From NCBI GenBank assembly GCA_013152765.1, contig JAADFT010000170.1, positions 1 through 5,651 on the forward strand: a stretch of 5,651 nt of DNA, given 5' to 3'. The notes beneath the pieces are model-generated. The model did no database searches. It saw nothing but the letters and a program-made list of their open reading frames with translations, and was not told where the DNA came from. A program made the position numbers and the translations under genes. Source of the stretch: Calditrichota bacterium. GTDB taxonomy: Bacteria > Zhuqueibacterota > Zhuqueibacteria > Oleimicrobiales > Geothermoviventaceae. Positions 1-5,651 of this stretch are shown here, piece by piece; within the stretch, counting starts at the first letter, position 1, and the number at the start of each line of letters is the position of its first letter.

Positions 1-192
1 CGCGAGGAGCCTGCCGTACCAGTAGCCCATTTCGTACGGTGTGCCGCTCGTGGTGACTACCCAGACCGTGTCCTGGTCCTGGAAACGCAGTTCCAGCCTG
101 CCCCAGCCTCCGGTTGGCTGCGCGGACAGGCTGACGGGCCAGGGGAGGCCGACGACCAAGACGACGAGCAGGGCTGCTGCGAAACGTTTCAC
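1..192 (-). CDS. Secreted C45-like acyltransferase/hydrolase, N-terminal part only
   Basis: Only the first 64 codons are present; the gene runs off the left edge. The start is GTG at 192, chosen because AAAGGAG (204 to 198) lies 5 nt upstream. An in-frame GTG two codons earlier would overlap that SD. Residues 1-24 form a signal peptide (MKRF, then a Leu/Val-rich core, then SLSA before Q25), so the product is probably exported. After a short strand-like segment (RLELRFQD, VWVVTTSG) comes GTPYEMGYWYGRLL at residues 50-63. This closely resembles the N-terminal GTPYEMGYQHGxLL signature of C45 (acyl-CoA:6-aminopenicillanate acyltransferase-like) Ntn hydrolases. Members self-cleave before a nucleophile Cys and hydrolyse or transfer amide-linked acyl groups. 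That Cys would lie outside the window, so activity cannot be judged. The gene has its own promoter and is separated by 225 bp from the sialidase gene. The family call rests on one motif; the substrate is unknown. Confidence 0.66.
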   Translation of the reverse strand, partial: MKRFAAALLVVLVVGLPWPVSLSAQPTGGWGRLELRFQDQDTVWVVTTSGTPYEMGYWYGRLLA

Positions 193-194
193 GC

Positions 195-226
195 ACACTC
201 CTTTCGGCTTAAACCGAAAGAAGTGT
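195..226. repeat. Operator-like inverted repeat at the C45 promoter
   Basis: Two 13-bp arms, ACACTTCTTTCGG (minus strand, 226 to 214) and CCGAAAGGAGTGT (207 to 195), match as an inverted repeat at 12 of 13 positions. They flank a 6-bp AT-rich centre, TTTAAG. The inner 7 bp of each arm are perfect. The element covers five of the six bases of the -10 box (222-227), the expected transcription start (about 215) and the whole SD (198-204). Because the left arm lies mostly upstream of the expected start, it would not be fully transcribed. This favours a DNA operator for a dimeric regulator over an RNA hairpin, though this is inference. No specific regulator family is recognised. Confidence 0.7.
198..204 (-). 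promoter_or_regulatory. Shine-Dalgarno of the C45-like gene
   Basis: AAAGGAG on the minus strand, 5 nt before the GTG start at 192. It decides the start codon. It lies entirely inside the right arm of the 195-226 inverted repeat, so anything bound there, or RNA folding of that arm, would affect initiation. Confidence 0.75.
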
Positions 227-250
227 ACGCAGAAACGGGGAGAAAGTCAA
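222..250 (-). promoter_or_regulatory. Sigma70-type promoter of the C45-like gene
   Basis: On the minus strand, -35 TTGACT (250 to 245) and -10 TACACT (227 to 222) are separated by exactly 17 bp. Each hexamer differs from consensus by one or two bases. The expected start is near 215, giving a 5' leader of about 23 nt before GTG 192. Independent transcription from here explains the 225-bp gap after the sialidase gene. No intrinsic terminator for the upstream transcript was seen between 251 and 417. Confidence 0.75.
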
Positions 251-417
251 GAGCCTGGGAGGCGGAAAGCGCAAAGCGGCGACGCAAAAAGACGAAGCAA
301 ACGTGGAGGAATCCTTGCGAGCGGTTTTCGAGAGGGAGGACGGGCTTCACGCGTGCACGGAACGGGTCTTGTCCAGGTTGTCCAACGCCGGGGGTGGACT
401 TTCGCGCGCCGTTTGCA

Positions 418-1560
418 TCAGTTTTCGCCGCTCTGGCCGAGCAGCCAGCGAAGATCGAACGACGCGATTCGGATGCGTTCGTACGGGTGCTTCTCGCCGC
501 ACTCGTAGAGACAGAAGATCTGTCCGGACGCGTTGACGGCGAGCGAGGAGTAAGCGGCGGGTCCTGCGTGGAGCGTGCGGGCCACCGGCCACGTGTGCCC
601 GCCGTCCGGGCTCAAGCGGACTGTCAGGTTTTCGCGGCGCGTGCTGGCCGGGTTGCTGAAAAGCAGCGTGTCGCCAGCGGACGCCGTCACAGGCCTGTAG
701 CGGCACACGCTGGCCTGACAAACGGGTTCTACCAGGACGTTGTCGTGATGGACGGGTGACCAGCTTTTCCCTCCGTTCCGACTCCACGCCACTGCGCGAC
801 GGTGGAGGCCGGCGTAGCTTCGCATATTCAGGTAGATCGTGCCGTCCGAGAGTTCAGCTGCCGTGCACTCGTTCGTCAGGCTATCGGTGCTACCGCCGAG
901 ATGCCATGTCTTGCCGTGGTCGTCGCTGAAGACCACGTGCGAGTGGTACAGGTGCGGGCCAATTCTGCCGTCGGGCGACAGAACGGCGTGGTCGCAGGGG
1001 ATCAGGAGCCGCCCGCTGCGCAGTTGAATTCCCGCGCCCGGTCCGGTGGCGTACCAGGTCCAGTTGGTGCGTTTCACGGAAGAGGTGATTTCGCGGGGCT
1101 TCGACCAGGTTTCTCCGTCGTCGAAGCTGCCAAGAACCCAGACTCTGCGCGCACCTTTCCCCCTCATGATTTCTGGCTCTTTGACGTCACCCGAATTTGT
1201 CGTCAGGAGCAGCCAGACCGTCCCGGTCGTCTCGTCCAGAACGAGTGCTGGATTTCCCACAGTGTTGGCGCCGTTGTCCCAGAGCACGCGTAGCGGGCTC
1301 CACGTGCGGCCACCGTCGTCGCTGCTCTTCAAGACCAGGTCGATGTCTCCCGAGTCGCCGCGACCGTGTTTGCGGCCTTCTGCGAACGCAAGCAGCCGAC
1401 CGCTCTTCGTGACCAGGAGGGCGGGGATGCGAAACGTGTGGTACCCCGCCTCTCCGGCGGTGAAAACGTCTCTCTGGTACAGAGCCTGACCGTGTGAGCT
1501 CCCTGCTGCCAGAAACAGCAGGGCAGCCAGCACCAGAGCTGCGGCGCGGAAGTGGTTCAT
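418..1560 (-). CDS. Secreted exo-alpha-sialidase (BNR/Asp-box family, GH33-like)
   Basis: The 380-residue product is predicted to cleave terminal sialic acids from glycoconjugates outside the cytoplasm. A signal peptide occupies about residues 1-25 (Ala/Leu core, SSHGQA). The rest is a single six-bladed propeller of usual size. Catalytic landmarks are all present: FRIP at 43-46 with first triad Arg R44; EGR with R63; acid/base candidate D69 in GDSGDIDL; E231 in NECTAAE, the partner of the nucleophile; second Arg R247 in LNMR; third Arg R308 or R309; and nucleophile Tyr Y337 in AAYSSL, followed by E353 in LYECG. Five Asp boxes start at S80, S145, S212, S260 (Asp replaced by Asn) and S317, ending in W87, W152, W219, W267 and W324. 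These assignments come from alignment by eye to known sialidases. The ATG lies 16 bp after the glnS stop with only a weak SD, so co-transcription and perhaps translational coupling with glnS are likely. Hydrolase versus trans-sialidase cannot be told from sequence. Confidence 0.93.
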   Translation of the reverse strand: MNHFRAAALVLAALLFLAAGSSHGQALYQRDVFTAGEAGYHTFRIPALLVTKSGRLLAFAEGRKHGRGDSGDIDLVLKSSDDGGRTWSPLRVLWDNGANTVGNPALVLDETTGTVWLLLTTNSGDVKEPEIMRGKGARRVWVLGSFDDGETWSKPREITSSVKRTNWTWYATGPGAGIQLRSGRLLIPCDHAVLSPDGRIGPHLYHSHVVFSDDHGKTWHLGGSTDSLTNECTAAELSDGTIYLNMRSYAGLHRRAVAWSRNGGKSWSPVHHDNVLVEPVCQASVCRYRPVTASAGDTLLFSNPASTRRENLTVRLSPDGGHTWPVARTLHAGPAAYSSLAVNASGQIFCLYECGEKHPYERIRIASFDLRWLLGQSGEN

Positions 1561-1576
1561 CTTTCAGATTCCCGGC

Positions 1577-3268
1577 TCAGTTCACCTTGCCCGCCTTTTG
1601 CAGCTTGGCCCAGGTGTCCTTGAGCGTCACCGTGCGGTTGAAAACCAGTTTGTCGTCTGTGGAATCCGGGTCCACGACGAAGTAGCCCAGGCGTTCGAAT
1701 TGAAAACGCTCGCCCGGTTTGGCTTCTGCCAGACTCGGCTCCACGTAAGCCGTGACGACCTGCAGCGAGTCCGGATTGATGTTGGCAGTGAAATCCTGGC
1801 CTTCTTCGACTTCGTTGGGGTCGGGCTTCGTGAACAGGTGATCGTAAAGCCGCACTTCCGCTTCCAGGGCGTGAGCCGCTGAGACCCAGTGCAGGGTGGC
1901 CTTCACCTTGCGGCCGTCGGGGGCGTCCCCGCCTCGAGTGGCCGGATCGTACGTGCAGCGTAGTTCCACCACCTCGCCCGTGCCCGGGTCTTTCACCACG
2001 TCCACGCATTTGATGAAGTACGCGTAGCGCAGACGCACCTCGCGTCCCGGTGCCAGGCGGTAAAACTTTTTCGGCGGATCCTCTCGAAAGTCGTCTCGTT
2101 CGATGTAGAGCACTTTCGAGAACGGTACCTTTCGCGTTCCCTGGCTCAGGTCCTCGGGGTTGTTGATGCAGTCCATGTACTCCACCTGATCGTCCGGGTA
2201 GTTTTCGATGACCACTCGCAGCGGCCGAAGCACGGCCATCTTGCGCGGAGCGCGCTTGTTGAGATCCTGACGTACGCAGTGCTCCAGCAGGGCGATGTCC
2301 ACCACGCTGTTGCTCTTGGCCACCCCGATGCGCTCGCAGAAGTCGCGAATGGCCTCGGGCGTGTACCCGCGGCGACGCAGGCCGGACAGCGTCGGCATCC
2401 TGGGGTCGTCCCAACCGCGCACGTAGCCCTCTTCGACGAGGCGGCGCAACTTGCGTTTGCTCAGAACGGTGTACGTGAGCTCGAGCCGGGCAAATTCAAT
2501 CTGCCGCGGATGATGGACGCCGAGGGCGTCCAGGAACCAGTCGTAAAGCGGACGGTGGTCTTCGAACTCCAGCGTGCAAATGGAGTGCGTAATCCCTTCG
2601 ATGGAGTCGCTTTGCCCGTGTGCCCAGTCGTACGTCGGGTAAATGCACCATTTGTTGCCTGTCCGGTGGTGCTCCGCGTGGATGATTCGGTACATCACCG
2701 GGTCGCGCAGGTTCAGGTTTGGCGACGCCATGTCGATTTTGGCCCGAAGAACCTTTGAGCCGTCCGGAAACTCACCCTTGCGCATCCGTTCGAAGAGGTC
2801 CAGATTCTCCTCTACGGAACGGTTTCGGTACGGGCTTTCTTTGCCGGGCTCCGTCAGCGTGCCGCGGTAGCGCCGAATTTCCTCCGCGCTCAGGTCGTCG
2901 ACGTAGGCTTTACCCGCTTTGATGAGCTGAACGGCCCACTCGTAAAGCTGCTCGAAGTAGTCGGAAGCGTAGAACTCCCGGTCTTCCCAGTCGTAACCAA
3001 GCCAGCGCACGTCGCGCCTGATCGACTCCACGTAGTGCGGGTCTTCGGTCAAAGGGTTGGTGTCGTCAAAACGCAGGTTGCATTTGCCGCCGTATTCTTC
3101 GGCCAGGCCAAAATTGAGCACGATGGCTTTGGCGTGACCAATGTGCAGGTAGCCGTTCGGTTCCGGGGGGAACCTCGTGTGTACCCGGTCAAAACGGCCG
3201 GATTTCAAGTCCTCGTCGATGATTTCGTGGATGAACGTTCTGGGTTTCTTGCTTTCCGAGTCCGCCAT
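1577..3268 (-). CDS. glnS: Glutaminyl-tRNA synthetase
   Basis: A complete 563-residue class I aminoacyl-tRNA synthetase, close to the 554 residues of the E. coli enzyme. It attaches glutamine to tRNA-Gln in the cytoplasm using ATP. The Rossmann fold starts with PPEPNGYLHIGHAK (34-47), containing the HIGH motif at 42-45. FDDTNP follows at 67-72. The KMSKS-type loop is VLSKR at 268-272, as in bacterial GlnRS. The C-terminal beta-barrel anticodon-binding part begins near LNKRAPRKMAVL (336-347) and runs to about 550. The Gln-specific features and the uninterrupted VLSKRKLRRLVEEGYV block separate it from GluRS. ATG 3268 is preceded by AAAGGAG at 3287 to 3281, with a long 12-nt spacing. The neighbours are secreted glycan-active proteins, an unexpected setting for a housekeeping gene. 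A genome with GlnRS does not need the GatCAB amidation route for Gln-tRNA, although some bacteria keep both. Confidence 0.98.
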   Translation of the reverse strand: MADSESKKPRTFIHEIIDEDLKSGRFDRVHTRFPPEPNGYLHIGHAKAIVLNFGLAEEYGGKCNLRFDDTNPLTEDPHYVESIRRDVRWLGYDWEDREFYASDYFEQLYEWAVQLIKAGKAYVDDLSAEEIRRYRGTLTEPGKESPYRNRSVEENLDLFERMRKGEFPDGSKVLRAKIDMASPNLNLRDPVMYRIIHAEHHRTGNKWCIYPTYDWAHGQSDSIEGITHSICTLEFEDHRPLYDWFLDALGVHHPRQIEFARLELTYTVLSKRKLRRLVEEGYVRGWDDPRMPTLSGLRRRGYTPEAIRDFCERIGVAKSNSVVDIALLEHCVRQDLNKRAPRKMAVLRPLRVVIENYPDDQVEYMDCINNPEDLSQGTRKVPFSKVLYIERDDFREDPPKKFYRLAPGREVRLRYAYFIKCVDVVKDPGTGEVVELRCTYDPATRGGDAPDGRKVKATLHWVSAAHALEAEVRLYDHLFTKPDPNEVEEGQDFTANINPDSLQVVTAYVEPSLAEAKPGERFQFERLGYFVVDPDSTDDKLVFNRTVTLKDTWAKLQKAGKVN

Positions 3269-3280
3269 GTCGATGCTGTA

Positions 3281-3287
3281 CTCCTTT
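3281..3287 (-). promoter_or_regulatory. Shine-Dalgarno of glnS, long spacing
   Basis: AAAGGAG on the minus strand with 12 nt between its last G and ATG 3268, longer than the usual 5-9. No other in-frame start codon lies closer, and the N-terminus MADSESKKPRTFIHEII is a typical GlnRS beginning, so the start is kept. Confidence 0.65.
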
Positions 3288-3290
3288 ACG

Positions 3291-3303
3291 TTACAGTGTG
3301 TAA
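3291..3303. repeat. Short palindrome before the glnS ribosome binding site
   Basis: On the minus strand TTACA-CAC-TGTAA, perfect 5-bp arms around 3 bp, immediately upstream of AAAGGAG. It could be an operator half-site pair or chance. No clear -35/-10 pair was found next to it. Confidence 0.4.
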
Positions 3304-3375
3304 GATTGAATTCTGTTGCGAGCTTTTGGCTGTTGGTGCACGAACCGTCACCGCGCTGCTAAGAAAGCACGGAGA

Positions 3376-3453
3376 GGCGGCCGGGCCTGTGCAAACGTTT
3401 CTCGAAACCACGGTGCGTAGAGTCTACTACCTGTGAGTTGAACTTTGGCCGCC
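3376..3453. repeat. Long-range GC-rich inverted repeat in the gap upstream of glnS
   Basis: GGCCGCC at 3447-3453 and GGCGGCC at 3376-3382 (plus strand) are perfect 7-bp inverted arms, extendable to 8 with a G-U pair in RNA, separated by 64 nt. The interval contains smaller self-complementary pieces: GTAGA-n-TCTAC at 3417-3427 and GTTTC-n2-GAAAC at 3397-3408. The transcript downstream of the GxGYxYP stop could therefore fold, perhaps as an unusual terminator or leader. No U-tract follows, so it is not a standard intrinsic terminator. The whole 3269-3469 gap holds no convincing gene or promoter. Confidence 0.35.
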
Positions 3454-3469
3454 CGGGTGTACTCGAAAT

Positions 3470-5554
3470 TTAACGCCCTCTCTTTTTTTCCAGAAACCTC
3501 TCTTCAAACGTTGGTTCTGCGCCAGCCATTTTCAAGAAGACGTCCAGAGGAACCAGTTCAAATTCCGGGCCAAGCTTGTCCAGGATGCTCTTCACGCGCT
3601 TGATGTCGCTGGACTCCCGAACGTGCAGCAGGAGGAAGTACGGCCGTTTTTTGTTGACAGAAGCCAGCTCGTACAGATCCGCCACGGCGTCGTCCACGGG
3701 GCGCGTCGGCGACAGGTAGTAGTCGTACGAAATCAGAGGCTTGCCATCCCGGACGGCAAATGTGAATGCGGGTGCGTAGCCGTTGATGAAGCCGATGGCG
3801 TTCGGCAGATGGCGGTAGTACATGTCGACGACGTCACGCGTCAGTTCGGTGTTGCCTTCCACCGTGGCGCCTTCGGAGTAGTCCATGATTTCGAAAACCT
3901 GCAGGTCCAGCTTTTCCATGAGGTCCCGAGTCAGGTCCAGCAGCTTGCCCAGGTACTTCTTGGGCACGGCTTTGGGGTACATGTAGCCCGGTCCCGAGAG
4001 CGCCCCGATGAAGTAGTCGTTCGGTGTCGCCTCGGTGTAGAAGAACTCCAGCATGGCCGGAGCCATCCAGTAGTAGTTCATGGTCACTTCCCAGGCGTAG
4101 GGAATCTCGCCTCGGCCGGGCTTTGTCCAGGCACCCAGACCGATGCCGTCCGACTGCACACACGTGATGTACACCTTCTTGTCGGGGACTGGTGTCTCTC
4201 CGGGCTTCACGTTGTGGTGGTTCCGGAACTTGAAGCCGGGCGAAAGGGGAATCTGGCTGCTGAAGCTGAGGTTGGGCAGCGTGTGGAGTCCCTCGACCCG
4301 GAGCCCGTAGTGCGACGTGAGCGTGACCCACTCTCGCTCCAGATCTTTCTTGTACGAATGCCAGCCCATGACCATGGAAAGGGGTTTCATCTGGCTGAGG
4401 ATCTTGTTGGCCAGGGCGTACTCCTCCTTGTCGCTGGGTCTGGCGGAGAGATCGTTGAAGAAAACCTTCTTGTAGATGCCCCAGTCGGCGACGCCCGGCT
4501 TCATCACGCCTTTCCACTCGCCGCCCAGCCAGACGATGAACTCCCGGCTGCAGCGATCCCAGTAACGGTCGTACGCCCACTGGTAGATTTCGGCGTCCGT
4601 TTTTCCTTCGAATTTGCCGCGAAAGTCCTCGACGGGTTTGAGCCCGGCCGCTTTCACTAAAGGAATCAGGTCTTCGCTCACCACGACAGCGTGTTCGAGC
4701 CCCGCTACGGTGAAAGCGACGATCAGCGAAGTGCGCACGTTCTTGTCCCACACGACGTAGCCTTTCACGTACTGACGCAGACTGTCGAGAGCCTGTTTGG
4801 GCGACCGGAGCTCCGTGAACGTGTAGTACCGCTTGTTTTTGTAGAAATCGAAAACGTGGGGCGTGTACGTGAATGCCCACGTTTTGGGGTAGATGAAGTA
4901 GAGCTTGGGGCCGTGGCTGTTGGCGATGCCCTGCAAACTGATCAGGAAGGCATTCTCAGGCAGCCCGCCGTCGATGCGCCAGTCGTCCTTCAAGTGCATC
5001 ACGAACGCGCGTTTGGTGCCAGCGCGTTTCAGCACGTACCGGAGCACCGGACCGCCGACGCGCGTGTCCCGGTGAATGGTGTACTCCAGTACGTCCGGGT
5101 CGGGCTGGAGCTTGTACCAGTGTGTGGCCGAGATCCAGGTCTTGCCCTGAGATCCCCGGATGGGGTAGCGGATGTCTACGCGCAGGGTTTTGCCCCCGTC
5201 GGTCCACACCGCTTTCACCTCCCTCGAGCTGCCGGGAAGCATCGACAGCCCCATGAAAACGTTGGTAGGCCAGACCCGGTCTCGAACGGGCACACGTTGC
5301 ACTTCTCCGTCCGTACGCAGCACGAGTGTGTCGATGAAGCTTCGCCGTCGCCCCCACTTCTGGATCAAAACCGTTTTGTTGCCGTCGACGTTAAACTCGA
5401 CGGACAGGGTGCGGTACAGACCAATTTCGGAACTTGCCTGTGGTACCAGCACCCATTTGCCGTTGAACGAAGACCTGGTTGCGCCAGCCTGGGCAACCTG
5501 GAAAATGAGTCCGAGGAAAAGAGACACCCGCAAAACTCTGGTCGCGATTTTCAT
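3470..5554 (-). CDS. Secreted GxGYxYP-family putative glycoside hydrolase with extra N-terminal domain
   Basis: The 694-residue product begins at ATG 5554, with SD-like AGAGAGGG 8 nt upstream. An upstream in-frame TTG at 5608 lies within the -10 box and is rejected. Residues 1-24 form a signal peptide (LFLGLIFQVAQA). Residues about 28-165 (FNGKWVLVP, then alternating strands) resemble a small beta-rich FxGxWxL-type domain, weakly lipocalin-like. The conserved GxGYxYP N-terminal region starts near LISLQGIANSHGPKLYF (204-220). The name motif is GPGYMYP at 521-527, within ALSGPGYMYPKAVPKKYLG, and the C-terminal region follows (IGFINGYAP, SYDYY, RPYFLLLHV) to about 675. The family is known from bacterial glycan-degradation loci and was proposed to be glycoside hydrolases on structural grounds. 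Substrate and catalysis are not established, so only a carbohydrate-active role is inferred. A sialidase gene nearby supports this. The last codons contain an A7 run with a slippery heptamer. It has its own promoter and is probably the first gene of this cluster. Confidence 0.85.
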   Translation of the reverse strand: MKIATRVLRVSLFLGLIFQVAQAGATRSSFNGKWVLVPQASSEIGLYRTLSVEFNVDGNKTVLIQKWGRRRSFIDTLVLRTDGEVQRVPVRDRVWPTNVFMGLSMLPGSSREVKAVWTDGGKTLRVDIRYPIRGSQGKTWISATHWYKLQPDPDVLEYTIHRDTRVGGPVLRYVLKRAGTKRAFVMHLKDDWRIDGGLPENAFLISLQGIANSHGPKLYFIYPKTWAFTYTPHVFDFYKNKRYYTFTELRSPKQALDSLRQYVKGYVVWDKNVRTSLIVAFTVAGLEHAVVVSEDLIPLVKAAGLKPVEDFRGKFEGKTDAEIYQWAYDRYWDRCSREFIVWLGGEWKGVMKPGVADWGIYKKVFFNDLSARPSDKEEYALANKILSQMKPLSMVMGWHSYKKDLEREWVTLTSHYGLRVEGLHTLPNLSFSSQIPLSPGFKFRNHHNVKPGETPVPDKKVYITCVQSDGIGLGAWTKPGRGEIPYAWEVTMNYYWMAPAMLEFFYTEATPNDYFIGALSGPGYMYPKAVPKKYLGKLLDLTRDLMEKLDLQVFEIMDYSEGATVEGNTELTRDVVDMYYRHLPNAIGFINGYAPAFTFAVRDGKPLISYDYYLSPTRPVDDAVADLYELASVNKKRPYFLLLHVRESSDIKRVKSILDKLGPEFELVPLDVFLKMAGAEPTFEERFLEKKRGR
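3482..3488 (-). other. Candidate -1 frameshift site (A AAA AAG) at the end of the GxGYxYP gene
   Basis: The codons GAA AAA AAG (residues 689-691) place the heptamer A AAA AAG in exactly the register of the dnaX-type -1 slippery site. An SD-like AGAGAGG lies 8 nt upstream. The zero frame ends four codons later at TAA (3472 to 3470). After a -1 slip the reading frame stays open for 44 codons, starting GAG AGG GCG TTA, and ends at TGA (3350 to 3348), giving an Arg-rich tail of about 44 residues. What is seen is the register and the open frame. That slippage occurs is inference, and an open stretch of this length is not rare by chance in GC-rich DNA. Confidence 0.4.
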
Positions 5555-5562
5555 TGCCGGTT

Positions 5563-5570
5563 CCCTCTCT
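5563..5570 (-). promoter_or_regulatory. Shine-Dalgarno of the GxGYxYP gene
   Basis: AGAGAGGG on the minus strand, 8 nt before ATG 5554. It fixes the start directly ahead of a clean signal peptide. Confidence 0.65.
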
Positions 5571-5588
5571 GTTTTGGGGTGGATGGAC

Positions 5589-5605
5589 TGCCAGGCGAAC
5601 TGGCA
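5589..5605. repeat. Perfect palindrome at the GxGYxYP transcription start
   Basis: On the minus strand TGCCAG-TTCGC-CTGGCA: perfect 6-bp arms around 5 bp, beginning 2 bp after the -10 box. It lies over the expected start (about 5601). It could be an operator or, if the start is slightly upstream, a 5'-terminal RNA hairpin that stabilises the message. Confidence 0.55.
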
Positions 5606-5607
5606 CA

Positions 5608-5636
5608 AACATATCCCATTCGTGCGCTAAAATCAA
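5608..5636 (-). promoter_or_regulatory. Sigma70-type promoter of the GxGYxYP gene
   Basis: On the minus strand, -35 TTGATT (5636 to 5631) and -10 TATGTT (5613 to 5608) are 17 bp apart. A short A-run (AAAAA, 5643 to 5639) just upstream of the -35 could act as a weak UP element. The expected start near 5601 gives a leader of about 47 nt before ATG 5554. Confidence 0.68.
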
Positions 5637-5651
5637 GATTTTTCGACCTGC

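Noticed and set aside
369..384. Two copies of TTGTCCA spaced 9 bp apart
   Set aside because: Too short and unsupported by any promoter nearby; expected by chance.
223..759. 178-codon plus-strand open frame across the gap and the sialidase 3' end
   Set aside because: Most of it is antisense to the sialidase gene and its start overlaps the C45 promoter. It has no convincing SD or domain.
1557..2414. 285-codon minus-strand open frame inside glnS
   Set aside because: It is a shifted-frame shadow of glnS, rich in Arg/Gly/Ser with no domain pattern, while the glnS frame has full family motifs.
3269..3469. T-box riboswitch upstream of glnS
   Set aside because: No recognisable T-box antiterminator sequence, specifier-loop arrangement or terminator with a U-tract is visible. 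The only support is position ahead of a tRNA synthetase gene.
3623..4660. 345-codon plus-strand open frame opposite the GxGYxYP gene
   Set aside because: It lies antisense to a well-supported coding region, has low-complexity Val/Arg/His-rich composition and no recognisable motif; a product of GC-rich codon bias.
5555..5608. TTG start extending the GxGYxYP protein by 18 residues
   Set aside because: The TTG overlaps the -10 box, has no SD, and would put a polar stretch before an otherwise perfect signal peptide.

Overview
The window is a GC-rich bacterial segment with four protein genes, all on the minus strand and covering most of its length. Read in the direction of transcription they are: a secreted GxGYxYP-family putative glycoside hydrolase (5554 to 3470), glutaminyl-tRNA synthetase glnS (3268 to 1577), a secreted five-Asp-box sialidase (1560 to 418), and the first 64 codons of a secreted protein that looks like a C45 acyltransferase/hydrolase (192 to the left edge). 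No RNA genes, CRISPR arrays, insertion sequences or phage genes are visible.

Organism: uncertain. Two clear sigma70-type promoters (TTGACT-17-TACACT and TTGATT-17-TATGTT) and usable Shine-Dalgarno sequences argue against Bacteroidota proper, whose promoters and initiation signals look different. A bacterial GlnRS together with GxGYxYP and sialidase genes would fit a heterotrophic, Gram-negative-type lineage such as Acidobacteriota or a neighbouring uncultured phylum. This is inference; phylogeny of GlnRS would settle it.

Layout: 5555-5651 holds the GxGYxYP promoter, with a perfect 6-bp-arm palindrome at the expected transcription start. Between that gene and glnS is a 201-bp gap without a convincing promoter. 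It contains a long-range GC-rich inverted repeat and a TTACA/TGTAA palindrome just before the glnS ribosome binding site. glnS and the sialidase gene are only 16 bp apart and are probably co-transcribed. A 225-bp gap then leads to the C45-like gene, which has its own strong promoter. A 13-bp-arm inverted repeat (12/13 match) there covers the -10 box, the start point and the Shine-Dalgarno.

How the genes may work together: three of the four products carry signal peptides. At least two are predicted to act on glycans outside the cytoplasm, so the region looks like a small glycan- or sialoglycan-handling locus with a housekeeping tRNA synthetase embedded in it. The most notable points are the operator-like palindrome at the C45 promoter, an in-frame dnaX-like A AAA AAG slippery site with an SD-like element and a 44-codon open -1 extension at the end of the GxGYxYP gene, and an extra N-terminal domain on the GxGYxYP protein.
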